This document shows positions 8,048-15,052 of a stretch of DNA of 22,084 bases, piece after piece (within the stretch, counting starts at the first letter, position 1; each line of letters starts with the position of its first letter). Made by a program: the position numbers and the translations under genes. The stretch is from a virus: the IMG/VR virus record IMGVR_UViG_3300007234_004745, positions 1 to 22,084 of that record, one strand, 5' to 3'. The notes under the pieces are model-generated. The model was not told the DNA's origin and did not search any database. It was given only the letters and a program-made list of their open reading frames with translations.

Positions 8048-8623
8048 ATGAAACTAGACAAGACTAGAAAAGTTTTTCGGTTTGATGACATATGCATCAA
8101 TACAGATTTAGAGCACGCTAATATTTTAGCCTATCAGATACTAAAAAAATACCCAGATGCACAGGTATTGTACTGCATATCTCCATGTGTAAATGATATG
8201 TCAGATTCTTCAGATCCTGTAACTTCACAAAGAATATTTCCTAAGATTTATAATGCTTATAGTGACCACAGGATATTCTACAAAATAGATAAAATCGGCA
8301 TTCCTGAAATACCTGACAGGGTCATTTCAGCTTCGCATGGATTAGTACATGTAGATCATCGACTTTTAGAATTTTCTGCACAAGAAATGAGCATACTAGT
8401 GAGTTGCTCGTTGGCCAAGAGTAGAATATTCGTACCTCCGTTTAATAAATGGAATAAACATACAGAAAAAATATGTCAAGAACATGACATAGAGTTAGTA
8501 AAGTTTGAAGACGGCTGGTTGTGTTGTGAATATAATGAATACAACCCAGAGCATAATTTGTGGTACCTCCACCATAGAGAAATAGCCCCAGAACATTTCA
8601 AAAAATGGATTGGCTTATTATGA
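8048..8623 (+). CDS. Polysaccharide deacetylase-like (NodB-type) protein
   Basis: A 191-aa protein. The NodB-fold features seen are FRFDD (D13, D14) near the N-terminus, SHGLVHVDH with H97 and H101 in the H-x3-H metal-binding spacing, and VPPFNKWN (about 129-136) at the place of the usual RPP-x-G loop. It then ends with a DGWL strand and YLHHRE. Such enzymes remove acetyl groups from N-acetyl sugars using a metal ion. The divergence is high, so activity on a sugar is inferred. Its stop TGA lies within ATGATGA, overlapping the start of the next methyltransferase. The C-terminal 30 codons have a diverged second copy at 9268-9360, downstream of that methyltransferase. Confidence 0.68.
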   Translation: MKLDKTRKVFRFDDICINTDLEHANILAYQILKKYPDAQVLYCISPCVNDMSDSSDPVTSQRIFPKIYNAYSDHRIFYKIDKIGIPEIPDRVISASHGLVHVDHRLLEFSAQEMSILVSCSLAKSRIFVPPFNKWNKHTEKICQEHDIELVKFEDGWLCCEYNEYNPEHNLWYLHHREIAPEHFKKWIGLL

Positions 8624-9252
8624 TGACAGATAAATCCTTACCAAAATTAAAAGATATTGTTAGTGTAATCAAACAGTCAGCAAGTTTATTTACCGATCAA
8701 CAAGATCCCCACACTGATCGTTTGAGTATTATCATTAATTCTGTCCTGCCCTCTATAAGAGGTAATATTATTGAAATAGGTGCTGGCTTCGGTGTAGGCA
8801 CACAAAAATTAGCCGCCATAGCAGAACGTCATGACGTTAACGTTACGGTCATAGATCCCTTTGAGTCTGGATGGGATGAGATGCCCGAATCTTATGGAAA
8901 GCCGTACCCTTTTGAGAAATTTAAACAAAACTTAAAACCGTTTTTAGAATCACGAACAGTTTCTGTCATCCAAGAAAATTCCAATCATCCAGAGCTTTAC
9001 CATCAGCTAGAGAAAAATAAACCATATGTGGCAGCCTTTGTTGATGGACTACAGTATGCCGACCATTTACTAGGCGACATAAATCTTATGGCACAACTAG
9101 ACGTAACTATAATATGTCTAGATGATATGAATCGCCTTACCAACTTCAGTCAGACTCCTTTAGCAGTCGTAAACTTCTTAGAAAATAACAATGACTATCA
9201 AGTAGTTTATAATAATCAACGAGAGATTTATCTAGTAAAGAAAACCATTTAG
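8620..9252 (+). CDS. Class I SAM-dependent methyltransferase, Methyltransf_24-like
   Basis: A protein of about 210 aa. The ATG at 8620 makes a 4-nt overlap with the preceding TGA, the usual spacing here. Alternatives are ATG 8605 (5 residues longer) and ATG 8623. The SAM-binding motif I is NIIEIGAGFGVG (about residues 49-60), followed by VTVIDPFE at the end of the second strand. Later come AFVDGLQYADHLLGDINL, which has the 'DG-x-H/x-Y' character of Methyltransf_24 and TylF-like sugar O-methyltransferases, and CLDDMNR. Likely substrate: a sugar or glycan hydroxyl, by context. Its TAG is followed in the same frame by four codons and then the deacetylase remnant, so readthrough would add 35 more residues. 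I see no evidence that this happens. Confidence 0.78.
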   Translation: MMTDKSLPKLKDIVSVIKQSASLFTDQQDPHTDRLSIIINSVLPSIRGNIIEIGAGFGVGTQKLAAIAERHDVNVTVIDPFESGWDEMPESYGKPYPFEKFKQNLKPFLESRTVSVIQENSNHPELYHQLEKNKPYVAAFVDGLQYADHLLGDINLMAQLDVTIICLDDMNRLTNFSQTPLAVVNFLENNNDYQVVYNNQREIYLVKKTI

Positions 9253-9264
9253 CGGAAGAAAAAA

Positions 9265-9360
9265 TGTAATGAATACAACCCAGAACATAATTTATGGTAC
9301 TTGCACCACCGAGAGTTTGCTCCAAGTGATTTTAAAAAAATGGCTAAACAATACGGGTAA
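9265..9360 (+). pseudogene. 3' remnant of a second deacetylase-like gene (homologous to the end of 8048-8623)
   Basis: Thirty-one codons plus TAA encode the C-terminal tail of a protein homologous to the deacetylase at 8048-8623. Sixteen consecutive residues (NEYNPEHNLWYLHHRE) are identical in both. They are followed by FAPSDFKK here against IAPEHFKK there, then the endings differ. Within the identical stretch most of the nucleotide differences are at third codon positions, as expected from two once-functional homologues rather than a recent tandem copy. There is no upstream start: the frame leads back to the TAG of the methyltransferase at 9250-9252. The MT gene at 9364 starts 3 nt after the TAA. 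I read it as a recombination scar. Confidence 0.8.
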
Positions 9361-9363
9361 AAT

Positions 9364-9876
9364 ATGACGATATCAGATTCACAGAAGAAAACATTGGATA
9401 GTTTTACTTGGGGCGGTTCAGGCATGGTGAGGGAGGCTGCTGAGTGGATTATAGAGAACATCCCTCATGGTGAAATAGTTTTAGAGATAGGGGCAGGACT
9501 AACAAGTACAGAATTTTTGTCTAACTATTGGAAAACTTATAGCGTAGAGCAAGACAAAAGGTGGATGACGATTAAAAACAATAACCTTAATTATATTCAT
9601 GCACCTCTTGTAGGTGGCTGGTACGACGTAAATTGTTTAACTAATCAGCTTCCTAAGGAATATTCTATGATACTAATAGACGGTCCAGTATATGGAGACA
9701 GGCATAAGATAATAGATAATATAGGCTTGTTCGATATAGAAGATACTGTTATTATAGTTGATGATACATATAGAAAAAAAGAAAGAAATATTGTAAATGA
9801 ATTATTAAAACTAGGAAAAGAGATAATACTTGAAGGCACTGAGCGTGGCGCACCTCAATTTACTGTATTAAAATAA
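9364..9876 (+). CDS. Class I SAM-dependent methyltransferase-like protein
   Basis: A 170-aa protein. Motif I is VLEIGAGLTSTEFLS (about 39-53), with acidic E41 starting it, followed by YSVEQDKRW, where E is the likely ribose-binding acid at the end of strand 2. MILIDGPVYGDRH and VIIVDDTYR mark strands 4 and 5. It is short for the fold but complete. It differs from the methyltransferase at 8620-9252, so the two are not a recent duplication. It follows the deacetylase remnant with a 3-nt gap, just as the other methyltransferase follows the intact deacetylase. Substrate unknown; by context, a glycan. The gene and the next one look more AT-rich than their surroundings. Confidence 0.72.
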   Translation: MTISDSQKKTLDSFTWGGSGMVREAAEWIIENIPHGEIVLEIGAGLTSTEFLSNYWKTYSVEQDKRWMTIKNNNLNYIHAPLVGGWYDVNCLTNQLPKEYSMILIDGPVYGDRHKIIDNIGLFDIEDTVIIVDDTYRKKERNIVNELLKLGKEIILEGTERGAPQFTVLK

Positions 9877-9879
9877 AAA

Positions 9880-10434
9880 ATGAAAATATCAATACATCAA
9901 CCTAATTTTATGCCTTGGTACCCCTTCTTTAAAAAGGTAGAGGAAGCTGATATATTTGTTATTCTGTCACATTGTCAATATGAAAAAGGTGGATTTCAAA
10001 ATAGATTCAACATGAATGATAGGTGGCACACTATGAGTGTAAATCGAGGAATGCACAACATAACAACCAAACAGTATATTAACGAAGTGAAAGACTGGGA
10101 CAATATCAAAAGAAAACTGCCCGAATATCAAAAGACTTTGGACGAGTTTGATGACTGTATTCAAAAAAGTTTAATGCATACAAATATAGATATCATCAAA
10201 AAGATTTGCAGTTTTCTTAATATAAAGACAAAGATAGTATATGATAAAGAAACAGACCAGAAGGGCACTGACAGGCTGTTAGAGATCTGTAAAATACATA
10301 ATGCTGAAACTTATATTGCTGGACCTAGCGGAAGAAAATATCTTGATGAAAGAAAATTCTTAGACAATAATATAAAAGTAATTTACCAAAACCAAAAAGA
10401 AAAAGATAAAGTTCCAATTTTAAAAGTTATATAG
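9880..10434 (+). CDS. WbqC-like family protein
   Basis: A 184-aa protein. It opens with the family's hallmark IHQPNFMPW, then FFKKVEEADIFVIL, CQYEKGGFQNRF and, near the end, ETYIAGPSGRKYLDE. WbqC-like proteins are found in O-antigen, capsule and flagellin-glycan clusters. Their exact reaction is not well established in what I know, and they are usually annotated as part of polysaccharide synthesis. This one is somewhat shorter than the roughly 220-230 residues common in bacteria, with the loss at the C-terminus. It starts 3 nt after the preceding stop. A GAGGA site overlapping its own stop serves the next gene. Presence here is strong support for a surface-glycan role of the island. Confidence 0.82.
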   Translation: MKISIHQPNFMPWYPFFKKVEEADIFVILSHCQYEKGGFQNRFNMNDRWHTMSVNRGMHNITTKQYINEVKDWDNIKRKLPEYQKTLDEFDDCIQKSLMHTNIDIIKKICSFLNIKTKIVYDKETDQKGTDRLLEICKIHNAETYIAGPSGRKYLDERKFLDNNIKVIYQNQKEKDKVPILKVI

Positions 10435-10444
10435 AGGAATTAAT

Positions 10445-11251
10445 ATGTTCGATAGGGTCATATTGTCTACTGATGAGGCATTTAAAGACTTTTTGCCAAT
10501 CTGTTGTAAAGCGTGGGACCTGTACTTCCCAGGAGTTAAAGTAAGTTTAGCTTTTATAACAGATCGGGATGATGCTGATCCTGTTGTAAATCATATGAGA
10601 ACTTTTTGCGAGGTTCGTTTATTTAAGCCTGTTGAGGGAATTCACACAGCAAATCAAGCTAAGTTTGCTCGTCATTTTTTGGCTACCAAATACGAAGACG
10701 AAGTGTGTATGATAGAAGATATTGATACTATCCCGCTACAGAGAGAATACTATTCTGATAGAACTTCACAAAGACCTAAAAATCACCTTCTAGCAGTAGG
10801 GTCTGAAGTTTATGGTGGAATCTCTGGGGAAGGAAAATTTCCCATTAGCACAATGACTGCTGAATCTAAAGTTTTTCAGAGATTAATAAATCCAGATAAT
10901 CTTTCTTTTCAAGAAAGAATAGAATCACTTGTCGGCACGAAAGTTTATGACAATAATGAGGATATATCAAATCCATGGACTAAGTTTTCTGATGAATCCC
11001 TTATGAGAGTGTTGATTAACGAATCAGACATAAGCGTTCATCATGTTAGAAGGTCAGTAGATACTAAGAATTTTTGGATTGATAGAAGTTGGTGGTCAGT
11101 GGATTTAAATAAATTAAAGAATAATCTTTATGTCGCTTGCAATTTTAAAAGACCATTTAAAGATAACTACAATCAGTTTTTAGATATAATAAGGCATATC
11201 AATAATGATATTGAGCCAAATATTGATGATTTTATAATCAAAGGAGACTAA
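10445..11251 (+). CDS. Putative GT-A-type glycosyltransferase with a DID motif
   Basis: A 268-aa protein. The N-terminus (VILSTDEAFKDFLPICCKAW) fits the first strand and helix of a nucleotide-diphospho-sugar transferase. CMIEDIDTIPL has D92 and D94 as a DxD metal site of the GT8-like kind. Later, FSDESLMRVLI and HHVRR resemble the C-terminal part, where a histidine often completes the metal site. There is no membrane segment. It probably adds one sugar in the cytoplasm. It is the last gene of the glycan island. A strong AAGGAG site for the next small gene begins immediately before its stop. Confidence 0.65.
   Translation: MFDRVILSTDEAFKDFLPICCKAWDLYFPGVKVSLAFITDRDDADPVVNHMRTFCEVRLFKPVEGIHTANQAKFARHFLATKYEDEVCMIEDIDTIPLQREYYSDRTSQRPKNHLLAVGSEVYGGISGEGKFPISTMTAESKVFQRLINPDNLSFQERIESLVGTKVYDNNEDISNPWTKFSDESLMRVLINESDISVHHVRRSVDTKNFWIDRSWWSVDLNKLKNNLYVACNFKRPFKDNYNQFLDIIRHINNDIEPNIDDFIIKGD
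11241..11246 (+). promoter_or_regulatory. Strong ribosome binding site at the end of the glycan island
   Basis: AAGGAG lies 6 nt before the ATG at 11253. It is a much better site than those used inside the glycan island and supports the 54-aa gene that follows as real. Confidence 0.6.
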
Positions 11252-11252
11252 A

Positions 11253-11417
11253 ATGAAACTTTCAGATCAAGCCGTTGGTGCATTGCTAATGACACTACAG
11301 AAGTGTCTAGCAGAACAAACAGATATTACAGAACTTCTATCGGACTGGAACCTAGAAGTACAGAACGATGAAATCGTTGTAACCAACCCACCTTCAGTCA
11401 AAACAGCAACTGAATAA
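11253..11417 (+). CDS. Small conserved-type phage protein, 54 aa
   Basis: ATG at 11253 with a strong AAGGAG site, ending TAA at 11415-11417, whose last base is the first base of the next ATG. The protein starts MKLSDQAVGALLMTLQKCLA and has a helical first half and a beta-like end (NDEIVVTNPP). There is no membrane segment, and its single cysteine forms no metal site. It resembles short proteins that I recall near structural genes of marine T4-like phages, but I cannot name a function. Strong initiation site, tight coupling and phage-like composition make it a real gene. Confidence 0.7.
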   Translation: MKLSDQAVGALLMTLQKCLAEQTDITELLSDWNLEVQNDEIVVTNPPSVKTATE

Positions 11418-11680
11418 TGCCTCTGTACGTCTACGACTGTTTGGACTGTAAAGAACAAGTAAGCATCCGGCACGCATATAACGCCAAAGGGGCGGAGTGT
11501 ACCAACTGTAAATCACAGAACATACAGAAAAACCTTTCCAACGTTTTACAAGTAACAAAAAAATGCTATAATACCAAAGAGAAAACAGGAAGTCAAGTAG
11601 AAAAAGCAATCCAAGAAGGCAAACAAGAGTTAGAAGCCTACAAGAAGCAAAAAAAGAATCGGGTTTATAAGAAAAAATGA
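11417..11680 (+). CDS. FmdB-like zinc-ribbon protein
   Basis: An 87-aa protein starting MPLYVYDCLDC, typical of the FmdB regulatory zinc ribbon (usually MP-x-Y-x-Y-x-C-x2-C). Cysteines C8, C11, C28 and C31 form two C-x2-C pairs that would bind one zinc ion. The remaining half is lysine-rich and helical (KKQKKNRVYKKK at the end), suggesting nucleic-acid binding. The family is of unclear function and is often described as a putative regulator. It shares one base with the preceding stop and overlaps the next ATG by 4 nt. Sitting just before gp55, a role in transcription is possible but unproven. Confidence 0.8.
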   Translation: MPLYVYDCLDCKEQVSIRHAYNAKGAECTNCKSQNIQKNLSNVLQVTKKCYNTKEKTGSQVEKAIQEGKQELEAYKKQKKNRVYKKK

Positions 11681-11985
11681 TTACCACAACGCTTTTAACG
11701 ATCGCTTTAATATCCTCAATGGTTGTTAATATTGTTTTTGTTTGGTATACCCGCAGTCTCTTAAGTTATTTGGAAATGACGAACGAAGAGACAAGAATCG
11801 TCTTGGAATCTATTGCAGAGTATGAAGCACATTTAACTGACGTTTATGGGCGTGAACTTTTCTACGGTGACTCCACATTGGAGAAGCTTTTGATGCATAC
11901 CAGTAATCTTGCTGACGAAGTCCAAGAATATCTCAAAGCCAATGAGGATCTTACTAGAACAGAAACAGAGACTGAAAATGCCTAG
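11677..11985 (+). CDS. One-TM membrane protein, conserved phage hypothetical
   Basis: A 102-aa protein with one N-terminal hydrophobic segment (about residues 3-27, ITTTLLTIALISSMVV onward), followed by an acidic cytoplasmic-like domain predicted to be helical (VLESIAEYEAHLTD, LADEVQEYLKANED). ELFYGDSTLEKLLMHT resembles a motif in hypothetical proteins of marine T4-like phages, in my recollection. Signal-anchor topology is inferred. The function is unknown. It starts in a 4-nt ATGA overlap and its end overlaps the start of the gp55 gene by 8 nt. Confidence 0.65.
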   Translation: MITTTLLTIALISSMVVNIVFVWYTRSLLSYLEMTNEETRIVLESIAEYEAHLTDVYGRELFYGDSTLEKLLMHTSNLADEVQEYLKANEDLTRTETETENA

Positions 11986-12664
11986 GAAAAAGAAAAAGAA
12001 CAATTATTACTTTACGGAAGTAACAGAACAGGCGATTGTAGAATATTGCAACACAGACAGCTTATCACAAAGAACAAAGCTTTATACAGAACATATTCAA
12101 CCTGCTTTTGATGAACTCGTAGATAAGATTGTCTATACTTATAAATTTACTTCCCTTGAGAATATTGAATACCACAAGGACGACTGTAAGATCTGGCTTA
12201 CAACTATTCTAGGAAAGTTTGACCCCTCCAAGAACAAGAAAGCCTTCTCCTACTTCTCAGTCGTAACAAAGAACTGGTTCACGCATAAGGCTAAGAAACA
12301 AACGAAGAAGAACCGCCGTGAAGTTAATTATGACGAAATGGTTAGGGAAGTAGAAGCAATATCAGGGACTGAGGGCGACCTGATGACTGATATCGAGGAA
12401 AAGGAATTCTGGCTCTCACTCCTCGGTGAAATCAATAGCTGGCAAAACCTCACTCTAAAGCCCAACGAAGAGAAAGTTCTCAATGCCGTCATCACTTTGA
12501 TGGAAAACATAGAACAAATAGAAATCTTTAACAAGAAAGCAGTCTATCTGTATATGCGAGAGATCACAGGTCTCAACACAAAGCAAATCGTGAGTGCCCT
12601 CAACAAAATGCGGGAAAGATACAGGACCTTTAAAAAGAAGTGGAATGAAGGAGAAATTTCTTAA
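11978..12664 (+). CDS. 55: T4 gp55-like late-transcription sigma factor
   Basis: A 228-aa protein. The start chosen is ATG 11978 (MPRKKKKNNYYFTEV), in an 8-nt overlap with the upstream gene. A further upstream in-frame ATG at 11909 would run deep inside that gene. The stretch CKIWLTTILGKFDPSK-NKKAFSYFSVVTKNWF matches the sigma region-2-like core of gp55, which recognises the late promoter and recruits host RNA polymerase with gp33 and the gp45 clamp. The C-terminal part has a helical region ending RYRTFKKKW. T4 gp55 is about 185 aa, so this form is longer. It lies just upstream of baseplate genes, which are late in T4. Confidence 0.88.
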   Translation: MPRKKKKNNYYFTEVTEQAIVEYCNTDSLSQRTKLYTEHIQPAFDELVDKIVYTYKFTSLENIEYHKDDCKIWLTTILGKFDPSKNKKAFSYFSVVTKNWFTHKAKKQTKKNRREVNYDEMVREVEAISGTEGDLMTDIEEKEFWLSLLGEINSWQNLTLKPNEEKVLNAVITLMENIEQIEIFNKKAVYLYMREITGLNTKQIVSALNKMRERYRTFKKKWNEGEIS

Positions 12665-12679
12665 CATTCTATTTATTGT

Positions 12680-12970
12680 ATGAAGAAAGATCTCAACTCA
12701 CTAATCGAACAAGCCCTAGAAAACATTAACAGGGACAGACAAGAAACAGAAATGCTCCTAGACAACTTAAAGGAGTATATGAGTGTTTCTAAAGATCGTT
12801 ATTCAGATTCCGGTCCCACAGCCGCTAAATTTGTGGAAACACTACAACGAAGCAACGAACAGCTAGTCAAGCTAGCAACTCTGGTTTATAAGAAGGATCA
12901 AGCCTCCAATCAAACAGGTCTTAGCGAAGACGATAAGAACCAATTGTTTGATATTCTAAAGGAGGATTGA
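12680..12970 (+). CDS. Hypothetical coiled-coil protein, 96 aa
   Basis: It starts at ATG 12680, 15 nt after the gp55 stop, with no clear Shine-Dalgarno in that gap, so translation may be coupled. The sequence is charged and mostly helical (NLSLIEQ-like start, TEMLLDNLKEYM, KFVETLQRSNEQLVKLATLVYKK) and ends in an acidic tail. No known domain is recognised. The segment QRSNEQLVKLA is reminiscent of oligomeric DNA-packaging or adaptor helices, so a small-terminase-like role is one possibility, but with nothing specific to support it. The next gene starts one base after its stop, with its own strong ribosome binding site inside this gene's end. Confidence 0.6.
   Translation: MKKDLNSLIEQALENINRDRQETEMLLDNLKEYMSVSKDRYSDSGPTAAKFVETLQRSNEQLVKLATLVYKKDQASNQTGLSEDDKNQLFDILKED
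12958..12965 (+). promoter_or_regulatory. Near-consensus ribosome binding site for the M23 gene
   Basis: AAAGGAGG lies 6 nt before ATG 12972. It is the strongest site in the window and marks the start of the baseplate module. Confidence 0.65.
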
Positions 12971-12971
12971 T

Positions 12972-14135
12972 ATGGCTACCAGACCAAAAGATCTAAAAGA
13001 TCAAACAATTTACGACGACGATAAGCAACAGCTTTTCCAAAATGATATGTCTTTTGGAAATGATATAAGCAATAATGCTTGGGATCTCGACCGTTCCACT
13101 CCTATGGGAACGTTAAAGAATATCATTCGTAGATTAAATACACCAAACTCTTCAACAGATTTAACTATAGCAAAAGCTTTAGTCTTACGAGTAGAGGATC
13201 AGATTAAGTCTTTTTACGAGACAGTAAACCAGCCAGACTCAGAAGCAAAATATCAAATGGCTAGAGTTATGGTGTTTAGTGATCCAAGACATTTCTGGAT
13301 TCCAGAAGTTAAGAGGTTTGACGATCCAGCAATCGGATTCTATCCTTTGGTTAAATATGTTTATAGAGACAAGGTTGGTACAGGCATAAAGCCTGGTGAT
13401 ATAGTAGAAGTACAATTCAATAATCCAAGAGCACAGTTCTCCAGCCATATGGAAACAGGGAACATTATTAATATCGAAGGGCACCTCAATAACAAGTATG
13501 CTCTACAGGAAGCCCAGAAGTGTCTAACAATCTTACCTTCTACAAGCCAAGTGTCGCCAGATCCCTGCGAGACAGTTTCAAGACTTGGAGAGGTTGCACC
13601 TATCTCAACTCCTCCAATGACTTTAGACTCAGGGCAAATACAACTTTCTCCTACTCCTCCCGTTAGGAGTTTGTTTGTTACTTCCCCTTATAATTTGAAC
13701 AGAAGACACCCAGTGAGTGGAAGGATAAGGGCTCACTACGGTACAGACTTTAGGGCTCCAATTAATGAGCCTATCTTTGCTGCTTTAGACGGAGTAGCTA
13801 CTCTGAGAACAAACGGCGGCGGACCAACTAAAGGATATGGATATTACATATTCATAAGACATACAGCATATAGTACTTTACCGAATATGTCCCCAGAGCC
13901 TTTCTTCACCCTTTATGCACACCTTCAGGATTACAATAGAAGACCAGTTATAAGGAATGGACAAAATGTAAAACGAGGTCAGCTTATAGGATACTCTGGA
14001 GGTTCTGGTATTGGAAATGGTGCCCACCTTCACTTTGAATATATCACTAATTCCTCTACACCATTTAATGCTGGAAGCAAAAAGGACCCAATGGCTCATT
14101 TTATTGGAAAAACCTTCTACCAGTCACAGGAGTAA
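12972..14135 (+). CDS. Tail-associated M23 metallopeptidase (putative gp5-like hub/lysin)
   Basis: A 387-aa protein. Residues about 140-175 (GDIVEVQFNNPRAQFSSHME) look like the OB-type domain of baseplate hub proteins. Residues about 235-375 are a clear M23 (LytM-like) peptidase: HYGTD gives H255 and D259, YAHL follows, and GAHLHFEY gives H352 and H354. Zinc would sit on H255, D259 and H354 with H352 as catalytic base. M23 enzymes cut peptide cross-bridges in peptidoglycan, usually of cell walls. T4 uses a lysozyme domain in gp5 for the same task, so this may be a functional replacement. It is preceded by a near-consensus AAAGGAGG. No signal peptide is visible, which fits a virion protein rather than a secreted one. 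Confidence 0.82.
   Translation: MATRPKDLKDQTIYDDDKQQLFQNDMSFGNDISNNAWDLDRSTPMGTLKNIIRRLNTPNSSTDLTIAKALVLRVEDQIKSFYETVNQPDSEAKYQMARVMVFSDPRHFWIPEVKRFDDPAIGFYPLVKYVYRDKVGTGIKPGDIVEVQFNNPRAQFSSHMETGNIINIEGHLNNKYALQEAQKCLTILPSTSQVSPDPCETVSRLGEVAPISTPPMTLDSGQIQLSPTPPVRSLFVTSPYNLNRRHPVSGRIRAHYGTDFRAPINEPIFAALDGVATLRTNGGGPTKGYGYYIFIRHTAYSTLPNMSPEPFFTLYAHLQDYNRRPVIRNGQNVKRGQLIGYSGGSGIGNGAHLHFEYITNSSTPFNAGSKKDPMAHFIGKTFYQSQE
14128..14132 (+). promoter_or_regulatory. Ribosome binding site for the needle-like gene
   Basis: AGGAG lies 6 nt before ATG 14139 and overlaps the stop region of the peptidase gene. Confidence 0.55.
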
Positions 14136-14138
14136 AAT

Positions 14139-15041
14139 ATGTTAGGCAAATCAATAACAGAAGCACTCCTAGCAAATAATAAGAAATCACTTGAGAATGA
14201 TTCCCCAAAACTTCAAGGACAAGAATACTCAGGATATTTCCAGTCTGACATTATAGGGCCAAATCCTTCTTATAACCTCAAAGAGTCAGAAAATATCATC
14301 CAAGGGAAACACAACACCATTATTATTATGGGTCGTGACCGTCCAGGTAGTGAGTTCTCTGGAAAAGGATCATCAGCCAATACCAATGTTGGGTGCATTG
14401 ACATAATCGCCGGCTTGTCTGGCATTATGGCTAGAGAGGTTGATAATCAAGGGGAAAAGGTACTAACAAACAAAAGTACCGAACTTGATTCTGCTCGTAT
14501 CTATATATCGCAGCGAGCAGACATTGATTCGCCCGAATACTTTAACCTTGCCCCAGGAAAGGTTGGCAACCTAACCAACCGCTCCGCTATCGCTATAAAA
14601 GCTGACTCTGTGCGAGTTATCGGGAGAGAAGGCATAAAGCTGGTAACTAGCACTGATTCTTATAATGGTGCTGCTGGTATGTTTATTGGAGACAATATTC
14701 AGGGCATTGATCTGATCGCCGGCAATAACGACGCAGACTTGCAACCAATGGTAAAGGGCGATGATTTAGCAGAACTGCTAGACAATATGTTAGAGCTTAT
14801 TGTTGATCTTCACGGTTCAGCCGCTTTTACACTGGAGCTTCTTGCTACCTTAGCTGCTGCATTTGTTGATCCAACTGGGGTATCTGCAACTAAGTTGGCT
14901 TCTATGGTAAAACGCTTGCCCACAGAGGTGGTCAATTTATCTTTACAAGAATGGAACTTTACTTTCCATCAGCTTAACTACAGTAATAAAAATCCTTTTG
15001 CAAAATACAATTTCCGTAGTAAATATAATAATGTAAATTAG
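14139..15041 (+). CDS. Putative baseplate needle/structural protein, beta-rich
   Basis: A 300-aa protein starting MLGKSITEALLANNKK. The central part has short beta-like units (CIDIIAGLSGIM, DSVRVIGREGIKLVT, GIDLIAGNNDADLQP), with repeated 'I-D-I/L-I-A-G' stretches, as in the stacked beta structure of the T4 gp5 C-terminal needle. The last third is helical and hydrophobic (MLELIVDLHG, LELLATLAAAF) and may form a trimer bundle. I infer it supplies the needle part separated from the M23 protein upstream. In T4 both parts are in one gene. The family resemblance is by pattern only and no catalytic motif is seen. An AGGAG site precedes it. Confidence 0.5.
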   Translation: MLGKSITEALLANNKKSLENDSPKLQGQEYSGYFQSDIIGPNPSYNLKESENIIQGKHNTIIIMGRDRPGSEFSGKGSSANTNVGCIDIIAGLSGIMAREVDNQGEKVLTNKSTELDSARIYISQRADIDSPEYFNLAPGKVGNLTNRSAIAIKADSVRVIGREGIKLVTSTDSYNGAAGMFIGDNIQGIDLIAGNNDADLQPMVKGDDLAELLDNMLELIVDLHGSAAFTLELLATLAAAFVDPTGVSATKLASMVKRLPTEVVNLSLQEWNFTFHQLNYSNKNPFAKYNFRSKYNNVN

Positions 15042-15052
15042 GTAAGCAGATA

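Noticed and set aside
8620-9876. The two methyltransferases as a tandem duplication
   Set aside because: Their SAM motifs, lengths and later motifs differ (about 210 against 170 residues, Methyltransf_24-like against a compact form). Only the deacetylase tail is shared.
11909-11977. Longer start for the gp55 gene
   Set aside because: It would overlap the membrane-protein gene by 77 nt. The ATG at 11978 yields the usual basic N-terminus.
12665-12679. Possible promoter or terminator in the gap after gp55
   Set aside because: Only 15 nt, T-rich, with no stem, no -10/-35 pair and no late-promoter core. Nothing can be supported.
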